64,000 bases of DNA. It comes from Ruminococcus sp. GTDB taxonomy: Bacteria; Bacillota; Clostridia; Oscillospirales; Ruminococcaceae. A model generated the notes under the pieces. It saw only the letters and a list, made by a program, of their open reading frames with translations. It did no database searches and was not told where the DNA came from. The stretch's first letter is position 1; every line of letters starts with the position of its first letter. Both the position numbers and the translations under genes were made by a program. The stretch is taken from positions 1-64,000 of the forward strand of contig JAFZRF010000008.1 of the NCBI GenBank assembly GCA_017620025.1. The letters run 5' to 3'. Positions 41,901-50,088 of this stretch are shown one piece after another.

Positions 41901-42322
41901 CTCATATCGGTGACATTTCCGGAGCGGAAGCTTGTGCCGAAGTCAACGCTCTCAAGGCGATCGCATGATGCGAACATCCTCTCCATCCTTGTCGCTCTGC
42001 TTGCATCTGCCTGGCTGAGGTCTATCTTAACGACCGTTTTAAAGCCTTCAAACAGGATGCCGCAGTCGGCGGGAAGTATCGCTCCCGATCTGCACACGAT
42101 CTTCCTGATCTTTGTATTCGACTTGAAACGCTGGACATCGTCTCTGGTGAAGCTGTTGGCGAGATAGAGAGTATCTGTTCCGTCAAATTCAGCATTGTCG
42201 TAAGCGGCGGCAGTAATGATGCTTCCGCCGAGTCCGGGAGAGATATCTCCAGCGGGGAGATATGCTCCGGCGAGAGTCAGCGCCATGACTGCTGCGACCA
42301 TTTTTCTTGTCATGTCTTTCAT
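38906..42322 (-). CDS. secreted DUF285/BspA-like leucine-rich repeat surface protein
   Basis: A protein of 1138 residues. Signal peptide of about 40 residues (MVAAVMALTLAGAYLPAGD). Three large blocks follow, each opening with a TLxLxGxxFTREDV-type beta segment and a xGxxLPxDC turn, then rows of DUF285 repeats such as LDLSSFDTANVQCMESMFEMC and LDLSGFDTSNVTAMNGMFSGC. The C-terminal 300 residues lack repeats (TLGGSISLNFYVALNGVPDD and a final beta-rich domain). No dockerin or sortase motif is seen, so its surface attachment is unclear. DUF285 repeats form right-handed LRR-like solenoids used in adhesion. The ATG at 42322 follows AAGGAGGAATCAAT; own sigma-A promoter. Confidence 0.88.
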   Translation of the reverse strand: MKDMTRKMVAAVMALTLAGAYLPAGDISPGLGGSIITAAAYDNAEFDGTDTLYLANSFTRDDVQRFKSNTKIRKIVCRSGAILPADCGILFEGFKTVVKIDLSQADASRATRMERMFASCDRLESVDFGTSFRSGNVTDMSEMFRGCSWLEELDLSALDTSSVTNMTAMFMDCPVLYALDLSSFSTAQVTNMKFMFCNCTSLEGLDLSSFDTANVQCMESMFEMCRSLKALDLSSFHTDNVDDMTKMFAGCGALKTITIHEFNTTNVFRSSSMFAGCTSLVGGAGTKYNAGLTDVERAFPDYPPYYSGYFTQRGVTFNVNTGVLTLNGDKFTREDVWTYRENDRVKSVTAAPGTVLPEDCNSMFCKPSPADRLWQNLESVDLSNADSSRATRIALMFHGCEKLKTVDISGFDTSNVIEMAYLFEGCKELESVDMSSFTSKKVEYFTAMFSGCEKLTELDLSGFSMESEKDASWMFDGCYSLKTIYASTDWNNIRRAYYMFDGCTSLVGGNGTVYNANYIEGEYARIDSYRQPGYFTLKCCRFDEKTGTLHLLGRVSATEVAKYNGQNSDKNVLHIVADPGALLPETSTGLFAHFNNVRTIDLSNAGAYNVTTAEAMFYNCPLLTSVKLGNFSSRVTNTAHMFAACNKLETVNIEALNTNNVTDMDYMFAGCEKLGSLDLSGFDTSNVTAMNGMFSGCSQLRELDLSGFNTAKVTGMSNMFAACSSLVSLDMTGWNTESLKYADHMFRCCSKLTELDISSFDTSKVSNMSHMFYSCNALKTIYAGSKWSTAGVTQSDTMFDNCNKLTGGSGSTYAYYKKGDKTYARIDGGSSKPGYFTERNIGFRTNSMTLGGSISLNFYVALNGVPDDKLDSCFVEFTVNGKTQKAMFDRSRMNASKTYYGFNCKLNSVSMADKVNAVLTYYTPDGKQHTLRTVSTAEEYLEKFNENDEEKTWNLIKGINDYGYYMQRYLSKYSSSPWTLGTDHLSMKKAYTTHSTYNSRKNTYLSALGGLQKSFGSNGSIEKVNYTLVLDSDTAINFKIKKESGYTGNVTATVDGKAATLKQLSDGRLQVSVTGIPAHRLNEMHTVRVTTSSGTTVYKAGALSYAYECIAGPKNDPEYDAMCALYEYYKAAVEYKNK

Positions 42323-42392
42323 ATTGATTCCTCCTTGTAAATAAAATAATGAACGCTTTGTGCTGTGCTCCGTACACAGCGATGATACCTTA

Positions 42393-42421
42393 ATTATAGC
42401 CGTATTTCCGCTATATGTCAA
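42393..42421 (-). promoter_or_regulatory. sigma-A promoter of the DUF285 surface protein
   Basis: TTGACA (42421-42416) and TATAAT (42398-42393), perfect hexamers with a 17-nt spacer. This gene therefore does not need the neighbouring ECF sigma factor. Confidence 0.85.
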
Positions 42422-42439
42422 GGAGAAAAGGCATAAAGC

Positions 42440-42461
42440 AGAGCCTCCCGGAGGAGGCTCT
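42440..42461 (-). terminator. terminator of the 737-residue dockerin protein gene
   Basis: AGAGCCTCC/GGAGGCTCT stem with a four-base loop; the following minus-strand T run (GCTTTATGCC) is weak. Confidence 0.65.
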
Positions 42462-42505
42462 CTCTGAAGGACAATATTATGAACTGAACCTGAATCTCAA
42501 TCGTC

Positions 42506-44719
42506 TCAGATGATGCCCGCATCTATCTTCTGGATAGTGATAGCATCGCCGCCTGATATTCCCTCGATGCCGTCAATATCCGAAAGGATGCGCTGCTTCT
42601 CTGTCATCGGGTACTTCTCCTGATTGGATATGAACTGCAGCACCTTTACTGAATCGGCAACATTTACCTTGCCGTCGGTGTTGGCGTCGCCCTTCTTGTC
42701 CTCTGCCGCAGCAGTCTCCGCAGGCTCATTGCTGCCGGCAATGGGAGCGCCCTCATATATCGTGAAGTCTGCTGCACTTCCCTTACCGGACTGGCTGAAA
42801 TACACTGATGCCCTGCACTTCTTCTTCGGTGTGACCCTGTAGGTGACCAGCTCGCCGTTACGGCTTATCTCCTCGACCTCTATGAAATCACCGGAAATAT
42901 CAAATGTGTAGTCATCAGCACGTCCGTAAACCTTGACCGTCGGTGCAATACCGGAACCGTATACTGTCATTGTTGTGCTCTGTCCGACTGCAAGCTCTGT
43001 CTGGGGAGCTTCAACGATATCGCCTACCGTATAAGCAAGGGGCTCTCCTGTGATATCGAGAACTATGCCTGTATCGTCGTAGTTATCTGACATATCTATG
43101 TAGAATACCACCTCAGCCCGGCAGGTCTGTACGGCCTCGAGCTCATACGTCGTATACAGGTCGTCAGAGCTTACAGCTTCGATATGTGCGTAATCGCCGT
43201 TTTCGTCAATCTCCCATTCGCCGGTTTCTTTATTGTATACCTTGACATAGGGCTTATAGCGGCCGCTTCTTACTGTCATAACCGTTTTTTCTCCGATGAC
43301 AAGTTCCGTATTCGGCTCTTCAAAAACAATCGCACCCGGTATGTCGACTATGTCCTCATCATTGGGCTCTTCTTCCTCTTCCTTGACCGTTATCTCGAAA
43401 TCAGGATTAATGGAAGCACCGAGATTACTGAGATAGAATGACACTGTAGCAGCACACGGCTGCTTTGCAATGAGTCTGTATGTTGTGTATTCACCGTTTA
43501 CTGTCCACTTCTCAAGTGCCACATATTCGCCGGTGCTGTCCTTTGTCCAGTCATCGCTCTGCGGATCGTTCTTTACATATACGATCGGCACATAGCCGTA
43601 TCCCCATACCTCCATGGAAGTAGTCTGTCCGACCGTAAGCTCTGTATCAGGAGCTTCCACAAGCCTTGCTCCGCCGCAGCGGGTAGCCGTCGGCTCCTCA
43701 CTCCTCGGTAATACTTCAAAGATAATGTTCTCAGCCTCTTCTCTGTCATCAGAGTTTACGATGAGCTCGAATCTGCCGGGCTTATTTGCCTTGAGCCTGT
43801 AGAAAGCCTGACTGTCATCCTTTCTCAGAAGCTCATAGGACATTACTCCGTTGTCCGTGCCGCCGAGAGTGATATTTTCCCCGGCAATACACAGTACCAT
43901 GTTTTCACCCTCTGTGATGCAATTGCCGTCCTCGAAGAGTTCATCCATTGTAACAACATTGTTGTGATCAACGACAATGGTTTTTGAATAACGGGTCTGT
44001 CCCTCGCAGAACGATATGCCGACACTCGAATCGGTGTATACACAGTAGTTTTCAGCTGCATCGTGACTGATGGTGTACTGTCCCTCGCCCGGATCGGCAG
44101 GAACGGCAACAGAAGCTGTATATTCACCGCTTACCCACTCGGCTGCAATGAAAGCATCAGGGCTGTTGAACCTGATGGTTGCATTTATTCCTTTGACACA
44201 GTCTCCGGCGATGTTCTCAAAGCGGACATTCATCACAACAGGAGTGATATACTCTCCGCTCTCTGCATCCTTACAGTGAAGAGCAGCATTCTCCGGAATG
44301 TACGGATGCCCGGGTATACTGTTCCATTCCTCTATGGTCCCCTCAAACCATATATCCTCCAGTTCATCGCAGTCAATGAACGCTGCCGGGTCTATGCTCT
44401 TTACAGTTGCGGGTATAGTGACATTGGCCATCCCGTCTGCGAATGAAAATGCTGTGCAATCTATAGCGGTCACAGGCAGACCGTCAGCAGTGCTGATAAC
44501 GATATCCCCTTCAACACCGTATGTACTGTAAACAGTTGCATGATCGCTGTAGCACATATAGCTTACTCCGTCATCTCCTGTCCAGATCCTGCCATCCTCT
44601 TCGGCATCAGCCGCATAGGCCGGCAAAGCAAACGGTGCTCTGCTCAGACTGTACGAAGGCATTGCTGTGACTGTGAGTGCTGCTGCCATTGCGGCAGCGA
44701 TGATCTTTCTTGTTTTCAT
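42506..44719 (-). CDS. secreted multidomain protein with LRR-like start, three repeated beta modules and C-terminal dockerin
   Basis: A protein of 737 residues. Signal peptide 1-35 (AAAMAAALTVTAMPSYSLS). A short BspA-like LRR stretch is at about 45-145 (VTIPATVKSIDPAAFIDCDELEDIWFEG). A beta-rich segment follows, then three or more modules each starting like VEAPDTELTVGQTTSMEVWG or EEPNTELVIGEKTVMTVRSG, roughly 110 residues apart (near 355, 480 and 580). A type I dockerin ends it at 677-737 (DANTDGKVNVAD and DIDGIEGISGGD loops). No catalytic motif is seen; it may be a structural or binding subunit. It reads from a GGGAGGG site at 44719. Confidence 0.86.
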   Translation of the reverse strand: MKTRKIIAAAMAAALTVTAMPSYSLSRAPFALPAYAADAEEDGRIWTGDDGVSYMCYSDHATVYSTYGVEGDIVISTADGLPVTAIDCTAFSFADGMANVTIPATVKSIDPAAFIDCDELEDIWFEGTIEEWNSIPGHPYIPENAALHCKDAESGEYITPVVMNVRFENIAGDCVKGINATIRFNSPDAFIAAEWVSGEYTASVAVPADPGEGQYTISHDAAENYCVYTDSSVGISFCEGQTRYSKTIVVDHNNVVTMDELFEDGNCITEGENMVLCIAGENITLGGTDNGVMSYELLRKDDSQAFYRLKANKPGRFELIVNSDDREEAENIIFEVLPRSEEPTATRCGGARLVEAPDTELTVGQTTSMEVWGYGYVPIVYVKNDPQSDDWTKDSTGEYVALEKWTVNGEYTTYRLIAKQPCAATVSFYLSNLGASINPDFEITVKEEEEEPNDEDIVDIPGAIVFEEPNTELVIGEKTVMTVRSGRYKPYVKVYNKETGEWEIDENGDYAHIEAVSSDDLYTTYELEAVQTCRAEVVFYIDMSDNYDDTGIVLDITGEPLAYTVGDIVEAPQTELAVGQSTTMTVYGSGIAPTVKVYGRADDYTFDISGDFIEVEEISRNGELVTYRVTPKKKCRASVYFSQSGKGSAADFTIYEGAPIAGSNEPAETAAAEDKKGDANTDGKVNVADSVKVLQFISNQEKYPMTEKQRILSDIDGIEGISGGDAITIQKIDAGII

Positions 44720-45159
44720 AAATTTTCCCTCCCAAAATAAACATTGTGATCCTTGTTTTCCGGATAACGAATTATCCTTTCACCCGCTTTAACGATCGGA
44801 GCACCTCTTATGTGCGGCTTTAATGAAAAATATTTTTATCTTTGTAGACATGAACAAAAACAACGCCGCTGTTTTGTGCAATTGCTCAGAAATCGTAAGC
44901 CGATCCTGCGGAGGTATGCCGTCTTTATGTGAGTACCGGGATACGCAGAAAATGCTATGTTTACGGCAGGCTCTGCACCTTATCATGCTGTTCATTTGTA
45001 TACACAGGCACAAACGGACAATACAATGACAGTACAAATAGCCGATACTGAACAGTACAACTACAATCGTTCACAGGCATTGTGCACACATTTGGCACGC
45101 ATATCTTATACAACTCTAACAATTTTGCCTGTTCCTGTCAAAAATAGCGCAAAAATGTA
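44720..45159. other. intergenic region before the sugar ABC operon
   Basis: About 440 nt between divergent genes with no supported gene. Short open frames on both strands here lack ribosome sites and repeat or codon support. No riboswitch fold was recognised. Confidence 0.5.
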
Positions 45160-45188
45160 TTGACAATTCACAGGCGAACAAGTAAAAT
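45160..45188 (+). promoter_or_regulatory. sigma-A promoter of the chvE-gguA-gguB operon
   Basis: TTGACA at 45160-45165 and TAAAAT at 45183-45188, spacer 17 nt, leaving a leader of about 80 nt. No clear operator palindrome was seen over it. Confidence 0.82.
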
Positions 45189-45277
45189 TAGAGCATACAG
45201 CTTCGCATAAACAACACATCAATCTACGGCAATGTTTTTTCATATACTATATTTTATAATCTAAGGAGGACCATACA

Positions 45278-46438
45278 ATGAAAAAAGTACTTGCAGCAAT
45301 CACCACACTTGTTATGTTAGGCTCTTTCGCATCATGCGGAGCTGTAACATCACCTGAAAACACCGGCACCAACACCAACACACCCAAGGGCGACGGCACA
45401 AAGACAGTCGGCATCGCAATGCCCACAAAGTCCCTCGAGCGCTGGAACCGTGACGGTGAGTACCTCAAGGCTCAGTTCGAGGACGCAGGCTACAAGGTAG
45501 AGCTGAAATACTCCGACGACAAAACCGACCAGCAGAACAACGATATCCAGAGCATGATCGCTGACAAGGTAGATCTCCTTCTTATCGCAGCTGTTGACGG
45601 AAGCTCACTTTCCCAGACACTCGCTGACGCCAAGGATGCCGGCATCGCAGTAATAGCTTACGACCGTCTTATCATGAATACAGACGCCGTTTCCTATTAC
45701 GTATCATTCGATAACTACACCGTAGGAAAGCTTCAGGGCGAGTATGTACGTGACGCTCTCGATCTCGACAACACAAGCGAGACCTACAATATCGAGTTCA
45801 CAGCAGGCGATCCCGCAGATAACAATGCGCCCTACTTCTTCAACGGTGCTTATGATACACTCAAGAAGTACATCGACAAGGGCACTCTCAAGATCCCGTC
45901 CGGAAAGACCAAGTTCGAGCAGGTTGCTACCCTCGGCTGGGCTACAGACACAGCTCTTGAAAATATGCAGAACACACTTGCTTCCTACTACTCAGACGAT
46001 GTACAGCTCGATGTTGCTCTCTGCTCCAACGACTCTACAGCCCGCGGCGTAACACAGGCTATCTCTTCTGACTACAAGGGCAAGAATTCTCCTATCGTAA
46101 CAGGTCAGGACGGCGATATCACAAACCTCAAGAATATCGTTGACGGCAAGCAGTCAATGACAGTATACAAGAACGTAAACGAAGAAGCATCCGTTACTCT
46201 CGAAGTTTCCAAGGCTGTTCTCGCAGGACAGACTCCCGATGCAAGCCTTCTGAACTCTGTTACTGTTGAGGCTGCATATGATACCGAGTCATACAACAAC
46301 GGCGTGAAGGTCGTTCCTTCATACCTCCTCGTTCCTTATGTTATCACAAAGGATAACCTCGATCTCCTCGTTGATACCGGTCTCTACAAGTGGGATGCCA
46401 ACAAGAAGTATCTCGAGTCCACAGCTGAGACCACCTGA
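45278..46438 (+). CDS. chvE: multiple-monosaccharide ABC transporter substrate-binding lipoprotein
   Basis: A 386-residue exported lipoprotein: signal peptide with lipobox FASC and Cys20, a Thr/Asn linker, then a periplasmic-binding-protein type I fold. ChvE-type features include VGIAMPTKSLERWNRDG at the start, IQSMIADKVDLLLIAAVDGSSLS, AYDRLIMNTDAVSYYVSFDN, and ALCSNDSTARGVTQA with VTGQDGD near 270. ChvE relatives bind galactose, glucose, arabinose, xylose and other aldoses. Codon use is strongly biased towards highly expressed gene codons. First gene of a three-gene importer operon; a hairpin after it probably raises its level over the rest. Confidence 0.94.
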   Translation: MKKVLAAITTLVMLGSFASCGAVTSPENTGTNTNTPKGDGTKTVGIAMPTKSLERWNRDGEYLKAQFEDAGYKVELKYSDDKTDQQNNDIQSMIADKVDLLLIAAVDGSSLSQTLADAKDAGIAVIAYDRLIMNTDAVSYYVSFDNYTVGKLQGEYVRDALDLDNTSETYNIEFTAGDPADNNAPYFFNGAYDTLKKYIDKGTLKIPSGKTKFEQVATLGWATDTALENMQNTLASYYSDDVQLDVALCSNDSTARGVTQAISSDYKGKNSPIVTGQDGDITNLKNIVDGKQSMTVYKNVNEEASVTLEVSKAVLAGQTPDASLLNSVTVEAAYDTESYNNGVKVVPSYLLVPYVITKDNLDLLVDTGLYKWDANKKYLESTAETT

Positions 46439-46477
46439 TCGGAGAACACCTGATCACAGTATAGTCATATTGTCTGT

Positions 46478-46505
46478 AAAAGGGCGGGCTCTGCCTGCCC
46501 TTTTT
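46478..46505 (+). terminator. intra-operon hairpin after chvE (partial terminator)
   Basis: AGGGCGGGC and GCCTGCCCT arms followed by TTTTT. It stands between chvE and gguA and would let only part of the transcripts continue, so more binding protein than transporter is made. Confidence 0.75.
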
Positions 46506-46550
46506 CTGAGCGCAAATTACTCTGACAGACACTGAAAAGGAGAGATATAC

Positions 46551-48086
46551 TTGGCAGAATATATTCTCGAAATGAAAAACATAACAAAGGAATTCCCCGG
46601 TGTTAAGGCTCTCGATAACGTAAATCTCAAGGTACAGCCCGGCGAGATACACGCCCTTGTAGGCGAGAACGGTGCAGGCAAATCCACTCTAATGAACGTA
46701 CTCAGCGGCACCTATCCCTTCGGCTCCTACACAGGCGATATCGTCTACAACGGCGAGGAGTGCAGGTTCAGGAACCTGCATGACAGTGAGGAAAAAGGAA
46801 TAGTTATCATACATCAGGAGCTTGCCCTCATCCCCGAGCTCTCCATAGGCGAGAATATGTTTCTCGGCAACGAGCGCAAGGGACTGTTCGGCATAAACTG
46901 GGACAGGACATTCCACGAAGCAGGAGAGCATATGCGTCAGGTCGGCCTGAAGGAAGAGGCCACCACGCTTATCAAGGATATCGGCACCGGCAAGCAGCAG
47001 CTCGTTGAGATAGCAAAGGCTCTCAGCAAGAACGTAAAGCTGCTGATACTCGATGAGCCGACCTCCTCACTCAACGAAGAGGATTCAAGGATGCTCCTCG
47101 ACCTGCTCATCAGCTTCAAGAAGAAGGGCATGACCTCTATCATCATCTCGCATAAGCTCAACGAGATATCCTACGTTGCCGACAAGATAACCGTTATCCG
47201 TGACGGAGCGACTATCGAGACCATCGACAACGCAGAGCATAACATAGACGAGGCCCGCATCATCCGCGGCATGGTAGGACGTGAGCTCAGCGACCGCTAT
47301 CCCGCCCGTGAACACAACGTGAGCGACAAGGTGGGCATGGAGGTCAGCGGCTGGACAGTCCATCATCCGCTGTACACCGAGAAGAAGGTCGTGGACAACG
47401 TCTCCTTCAACGTCCGCCGCGGCGAGATAGTCGGCTTCTCCGGCCTGCAGGGCGCAGGACGCACAGAGCTTGCCATGTCGATCTTCGGTCGCTCCTACGG
47501 CTCCGATATCAGCGGAAAGCTGAAGATAGACGGCGAGGAAAAGGAGCTGAAGACCGTCTCTGACGCAATCAAGGCCGGACTTGCATACGTGACTGAGGAC
47601 AGAAAAGGCAACGGACTCATCCTTGCGGAGAGCATTGCCAAGAATATCACTATGTCACGCCTTGAAAAGGTATGCAGCAAGGGCATAATAAATATTGACA
47701 AAGAAAACTCCGTCGCAGAGGATTACAGGGAAAAGCTCCGTACAAAGACTCCTTCTGTACAGCAGTCAGTCGGTAATCTCTCAGGCGGAAATCAGCAGAA
47801 GGTGCTGCTTTCAAAGTGGATGTTCGCAGATCCCGAGGTGCTTATCCTCGATGAACCCACAAGAGGTATCGATGTAGGTGCCAAGTATGAGATATACTGC
47901 ATCATGAACGACCTTGTGGCGCAGGGCAAGTCCGTGGTAATGATCTCTTCCGAGATGCCCGAGCTGCTCGGTATGTGCGACCGCATCTACGTTATGAACG
48001 AGGGCAGAATGGTTGCGGAGATGCCTGCTGCGGAAGCAACGCAGGAAAAGATCATGGCAGCTATCCTTCAGTCCGACAAACAATAA
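46551..48086 (+). CDS. gguA: multiple-monosaccharide ABC transporter ATP-binding protein
   Basis: A 511-residue double ATPase of the ribose/galactose importer class. The first domain has Walker [10 protein letters not shown] and Walker [16 protein letters not shown]. The second has [11 protein letters not shown] in place of a normal Walker A (usual for this class), signature [17 protein letters not shown] and Walker [17 protein letters not shown]. Switch motifs [10 protein letters not shown] and [12 protein letters not shown] are present. The start is a TTG at 46551 placed after AAAGGAGAGATATAC. It works with ChvE and GguB to import aldoses. Confidence 0.94.
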   Translation: MAEYILEMKNITKEFPGVKALDNVNLKVQPGEIHALVGENGAGKSTLMNVLSGTYPFGSYTGDIVYNGEECRFRNLHDSEEKGIVIIHQELALIPELSIGENMFLGNERKGLFGINWDRTFHEAGEHMRQVGLKEEATTLIKDIGTGKQQLVEIAKALSKNVKLLILDEPTSSLNEEDSRMLLDLLISFKKKGMTSIIISHKLNEISYVADKITVIRDGATIETIDNAEHNIDEARIIRGMVGRELSDRYPAREHNVSDKVGMEVSGWTVHHPLYTEKKVVDNVSFNVRRGEIVGFSGLQGAGRTELAMSIFGRSYGSDISGKLKIDGEEKELKTVSDAIKAGLAYVTEDRKGNGLILAESIAKNITMSRLEKVCSKGIINIDKENSVAEDYREKLRTKTPSVQQSVGNLSGGNQQKVLLSKWMFADPEVLILDEPTRGIDVGAKYEIYCIMNDLVAQGKSVVMISSEMPELLGMCDRIYVMNEGRMVAEMPAAEATQEKIMAAILQSDKQ

Positions 48087-48105
48087 ATGATCGAAGGAGT
48101 ATAAT

Positions 48106-49266
48106 ATGAACGTAAAGACTTTCATCAAGAAATACACCATGGTCATTGCACTGGTCGTGGTATTCATATTCTTTTCCATCTGGACAGAGGGCAAGCTTCT
48201 GCTCTCACAGAACCTTTCAAACCTTCTGCTCCAGAACGCATACGTGCTCGTTATGGCCTGCGGTATGCTTCTGTGCATACTCACCGGCGGTAACATCGAC
48301 CTCTCTGTAGGCTCGACCGTCTGCCTCATAGGCGCGATAGCGGCGCAGCTGATGTCGAAATACGGCATGAACGCATATCTCGTAATATGCCTGTGTCTCG
48401 CGCTTTCACTGCTCATAGGAATGTGGCAGGGCTTCTGGATAGGATATATACATATCCCGCCGTTCATCTGTACCCTTGCGGGTATGTTCCTCTTCCGAGG
48501 CATCGGACGTGCGATACTCGGATCAAAGAGCGTTGCCATCAACGACGAGACCTTCCTCAACACATTCGCTTCCTACATCAATATCCCCGGTCTTGACGAA
48601 GAGACAAAGTGGTCGGCATTCATTGCAGGTCTGATAATCGCCTGCATACTTCCCGTCGTTACCTTCCTCAGCCGTGCAAAGAAGAAAAAGAAGGGCTACA
48701 AGATGCCCTCCGCTTTATCACAGTATGCAAAGATAGGCGTCATCGACCTGCTTGTCATTGCCTACGCATGGAAGCTCGCAAACTACAAGGGAATCCCCGT
48801 AATGGCTCTGTGGGTGCTCGCTATCGTATTCATATACGCATTCATAACCTCCAAGACCGCCTTCGGCCGCTACTTCTATGCAGTCGGCGGAAACGAGAAG
48901 GCCACAAAGCTCTCGGGTATCAATACCAACAAGGTATACTTCCTTGCCTATACCTCCATGTCGCTCCTCGCAGGCCTTTCCGGACTTCTTATCGCAGCCC
49001 GTATCGGTTCCATCAACGGCGATACAGGTAACTCCTTCGAGATGGACGCTATCGGCTCATGCTTCATCGGCGGCGCCTCTGCTTACGGCGGAAGCGGTAC
49101 CGTAGGCGGCGTTGTAGTCGGCGCTATCCTCCTCGGCGTTATCAACCAGGGTATGTCGATCAGAGGACTCGACAACAACTGGCAGTATGTAGTAAAGGGC
49201 GCAGTTCTCCTTATAGCCGTTATCTTCGACGTTGTTTCAAACAAGAAGACAGGCAAGGCAGGATAA
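48106..49266 (+). CDS. gguB: multiple-monosaccharide ABC transporter permease
   Basis: A 386-residue membrane protein with about ten helices. Class landmarks are LCILTGGNIDLSVGSTVCLIGAI in the second and third helices, GIGRAIL, the central AFGRYFYAVGGNEKATKLSGINTNKVYFLAY coupling loop, and GSCFIGGASAYGGSGTVGGVVVGAILLGVINQGMS near the end. A Lys-rich cytoplasmic loop (RAKKKKKGYK) is near residue 190. It forms the channel of the ChvE-GguA-GguB importer and lies 19 nt after gguA. Confidence 0.94.
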   Translation: MNVKTFIKKYTMVIALVVVFIFFSIWTEGKLLLSQNLSNLLLQNAYVLVMACGMLLCILTGGNIDLSVGSTVCLIGAIAAQLMSKYGMNAYLVICLCLALSLLIGMWQGFWIGYIHIPPFICTLAGMFLFRGIGRAILGSKSVAINDETFLNTFASYINIPGLDEETKWSAFIAGLIIACILPVVTFLSRAKKKKKGYKMPSALSQYAKIGVIDLLVIAYAWKLANYKGIPVMALWVLAIVFIYAFITSKTAFGRYFYAVGGNEKATKLSGINTNKVYFLAYTSMSLLAGLSGLLIAARIGSINGDTGNSFEMDAIGSCFIGGASAYGGSGTVGGVVVGAILLGVINQGMSIRGLDNNWQYVVKGAVLLIAVIFDVVSNKKTGKAG

Positions 49267-49281
49267 CCTCCATATTACCAT

Positions 49282-49313
49282 CGGCCCGGAGCATAGTCTC
49301 CGGGCCGTATTTC
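49282..49313 (+). terminator. hairpin after gguB
   Basis: CGGCCCGGAG/CTCCGGGCCG stem with a six-base loop, followed by TATTTC. The T run is weak, so some read-through to the two small genes is possible. Confidence 0.7.
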
Positions 49314-49328
49314 AAGGGGATGATTCAG

Positions 49329-49589
49329 ATGAAATACGATATTCAGAAGCGTGACAAGGCGCTGAAGGTTCTCTTCTTCCGTGCAGTAGTCGCAGGCTAC
49401 CTCGGCTATCTCGGATTCAGCATAGCAACGGAAAAAAATACCGCCATGAACACGGCGGCAGCCTGGGCGCTGGGTATCCTTTTCATGGCCGTCTGCGCTG
49501 GCTTTGCAGTATATTCCATACGCCGCTTTCTGACGGATATGTCAGCTGCAAAACTCACAGATGCCGATGTCAGCGGGGAGGAAGAATGA
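49329..49589 (+). CDS. small unknown two-helix membrane protein
   Basis: An 86-residue protein with two hydrophobic segments, VLFFRAVVAGYLGYLGFSIA and AWALGILFMAVCAGFAVYSI, and charged ends (an acidic C-terminus ending DVSGEEE). AAGGGG is eight bases before the ATG at 49329; an ATG at 49320 touches that site and is less likely. Its stop overlaps the start of the next gene by four bases. No family is recognised. It may be an accessory of the sugar importer or an independent unit. Confidence 0.65.
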   Translation: MKYDIQKRDKALKVLFFRAVVAGYLGYLGFSIATEKNTAMNTAAAWALGILFMAVCAGFAVYSIRRFLTDMSAAKLTDADVSGEEE

Positions 49590-50014
49590 TGCTTGAAGAA
49601 GTAAAGGAGCTCTACAGCAGCTACACCGACAAGGTGATGCAGCTTAAGCTGAACAAAAAGCTGACTGACGGCATCTTCGGCATGGGCACAAGGATATCCG
49701 ACGACCCCTGCCACGAGGACTTCGCAAAGGCGCTTGAAGACCTCCTTAAACGCTTTGAGGAGAGCTCTCCCGACAGCGATGAAGTCAGGGAGCTGCTTGA
49801 ATACATCTACCTTTACCCCTACGGGCACAAGGATATCGTAAGCGTTTACTGGATGACCACAGCTGTACACAGCCTGACACTGGATATCATCAAGCTCCTT
49901 GATGCAAAGTCTGCATCGGAGCTGAGAAAGCAGTACATTACCCTATGCCCGAAGCTGAAACAGCTGCCCGTACAGAAAAAGATCTGCCGGGCACTGGCAG
50001 AAATAAGCAAATAA
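49586..50014 (+). CDS. small unknown soluble helical protein
   Basis: A 142-residue protein, almost wholly helical by pattern (LEEVKELYSSYTDKVMQLKLNKKL, FAKALEDLLKRFEE, SEVRELLEYIYLYPYGHKD, LTLDIIKLLDAKSASELRKQY). No membrane segment, cysteine cluster or enzyme motif. It is translationally coupled to the preceding membrane gene (ATGA overlap), so the two likely act together. GAGGAAGA precedes the two adjacent ATG codons. Function unknown. Confidence 0.65.
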   Translation: MMLEEVKELYSSYTDKVMQLKLNKKLTDGIFGMGTRISDDPCHEDFAKALEDLLKRFEESSPDSDEVRELLEYIYLYPYGHKDIVSVYWMTTAVHSLTLDIIKLLDAKSASELRKQYITLCPKLKQLPVQKKICRALAEISK

Positions 50015-50018
50015 ACAG

Positions 50019-50053
50019 AGAGCCGTACGGAGAAACTCCCCGTACGGCTCTTA
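50019..50053. terminator. bidirectional terminator between convergent genes
   Basis: AGAGCCGTACGG and CCGTACGGCTCT arms with a nine-base loop. It can serve the small-gene pair on the plus strand and the dockerin anti-sigma gene on the minus strand, though T runs are short on both sides. Confidence 0.7.
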
Positions 50054-50088
50054 TACTATATCATGTTTTCTATCCCTTTCAGGAGTGT

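Noticed and set aside
38906-42322. Dockerin on the DUF285 surface protein
   Set aside because: The C-terminus has no calcium-loop pair; the end is a beta-rich domain and a short helix.
44823-45163. Small open frames in the gap before chvE
   Set aside because: No ribosome site, no motif and no coupling to neighbours.
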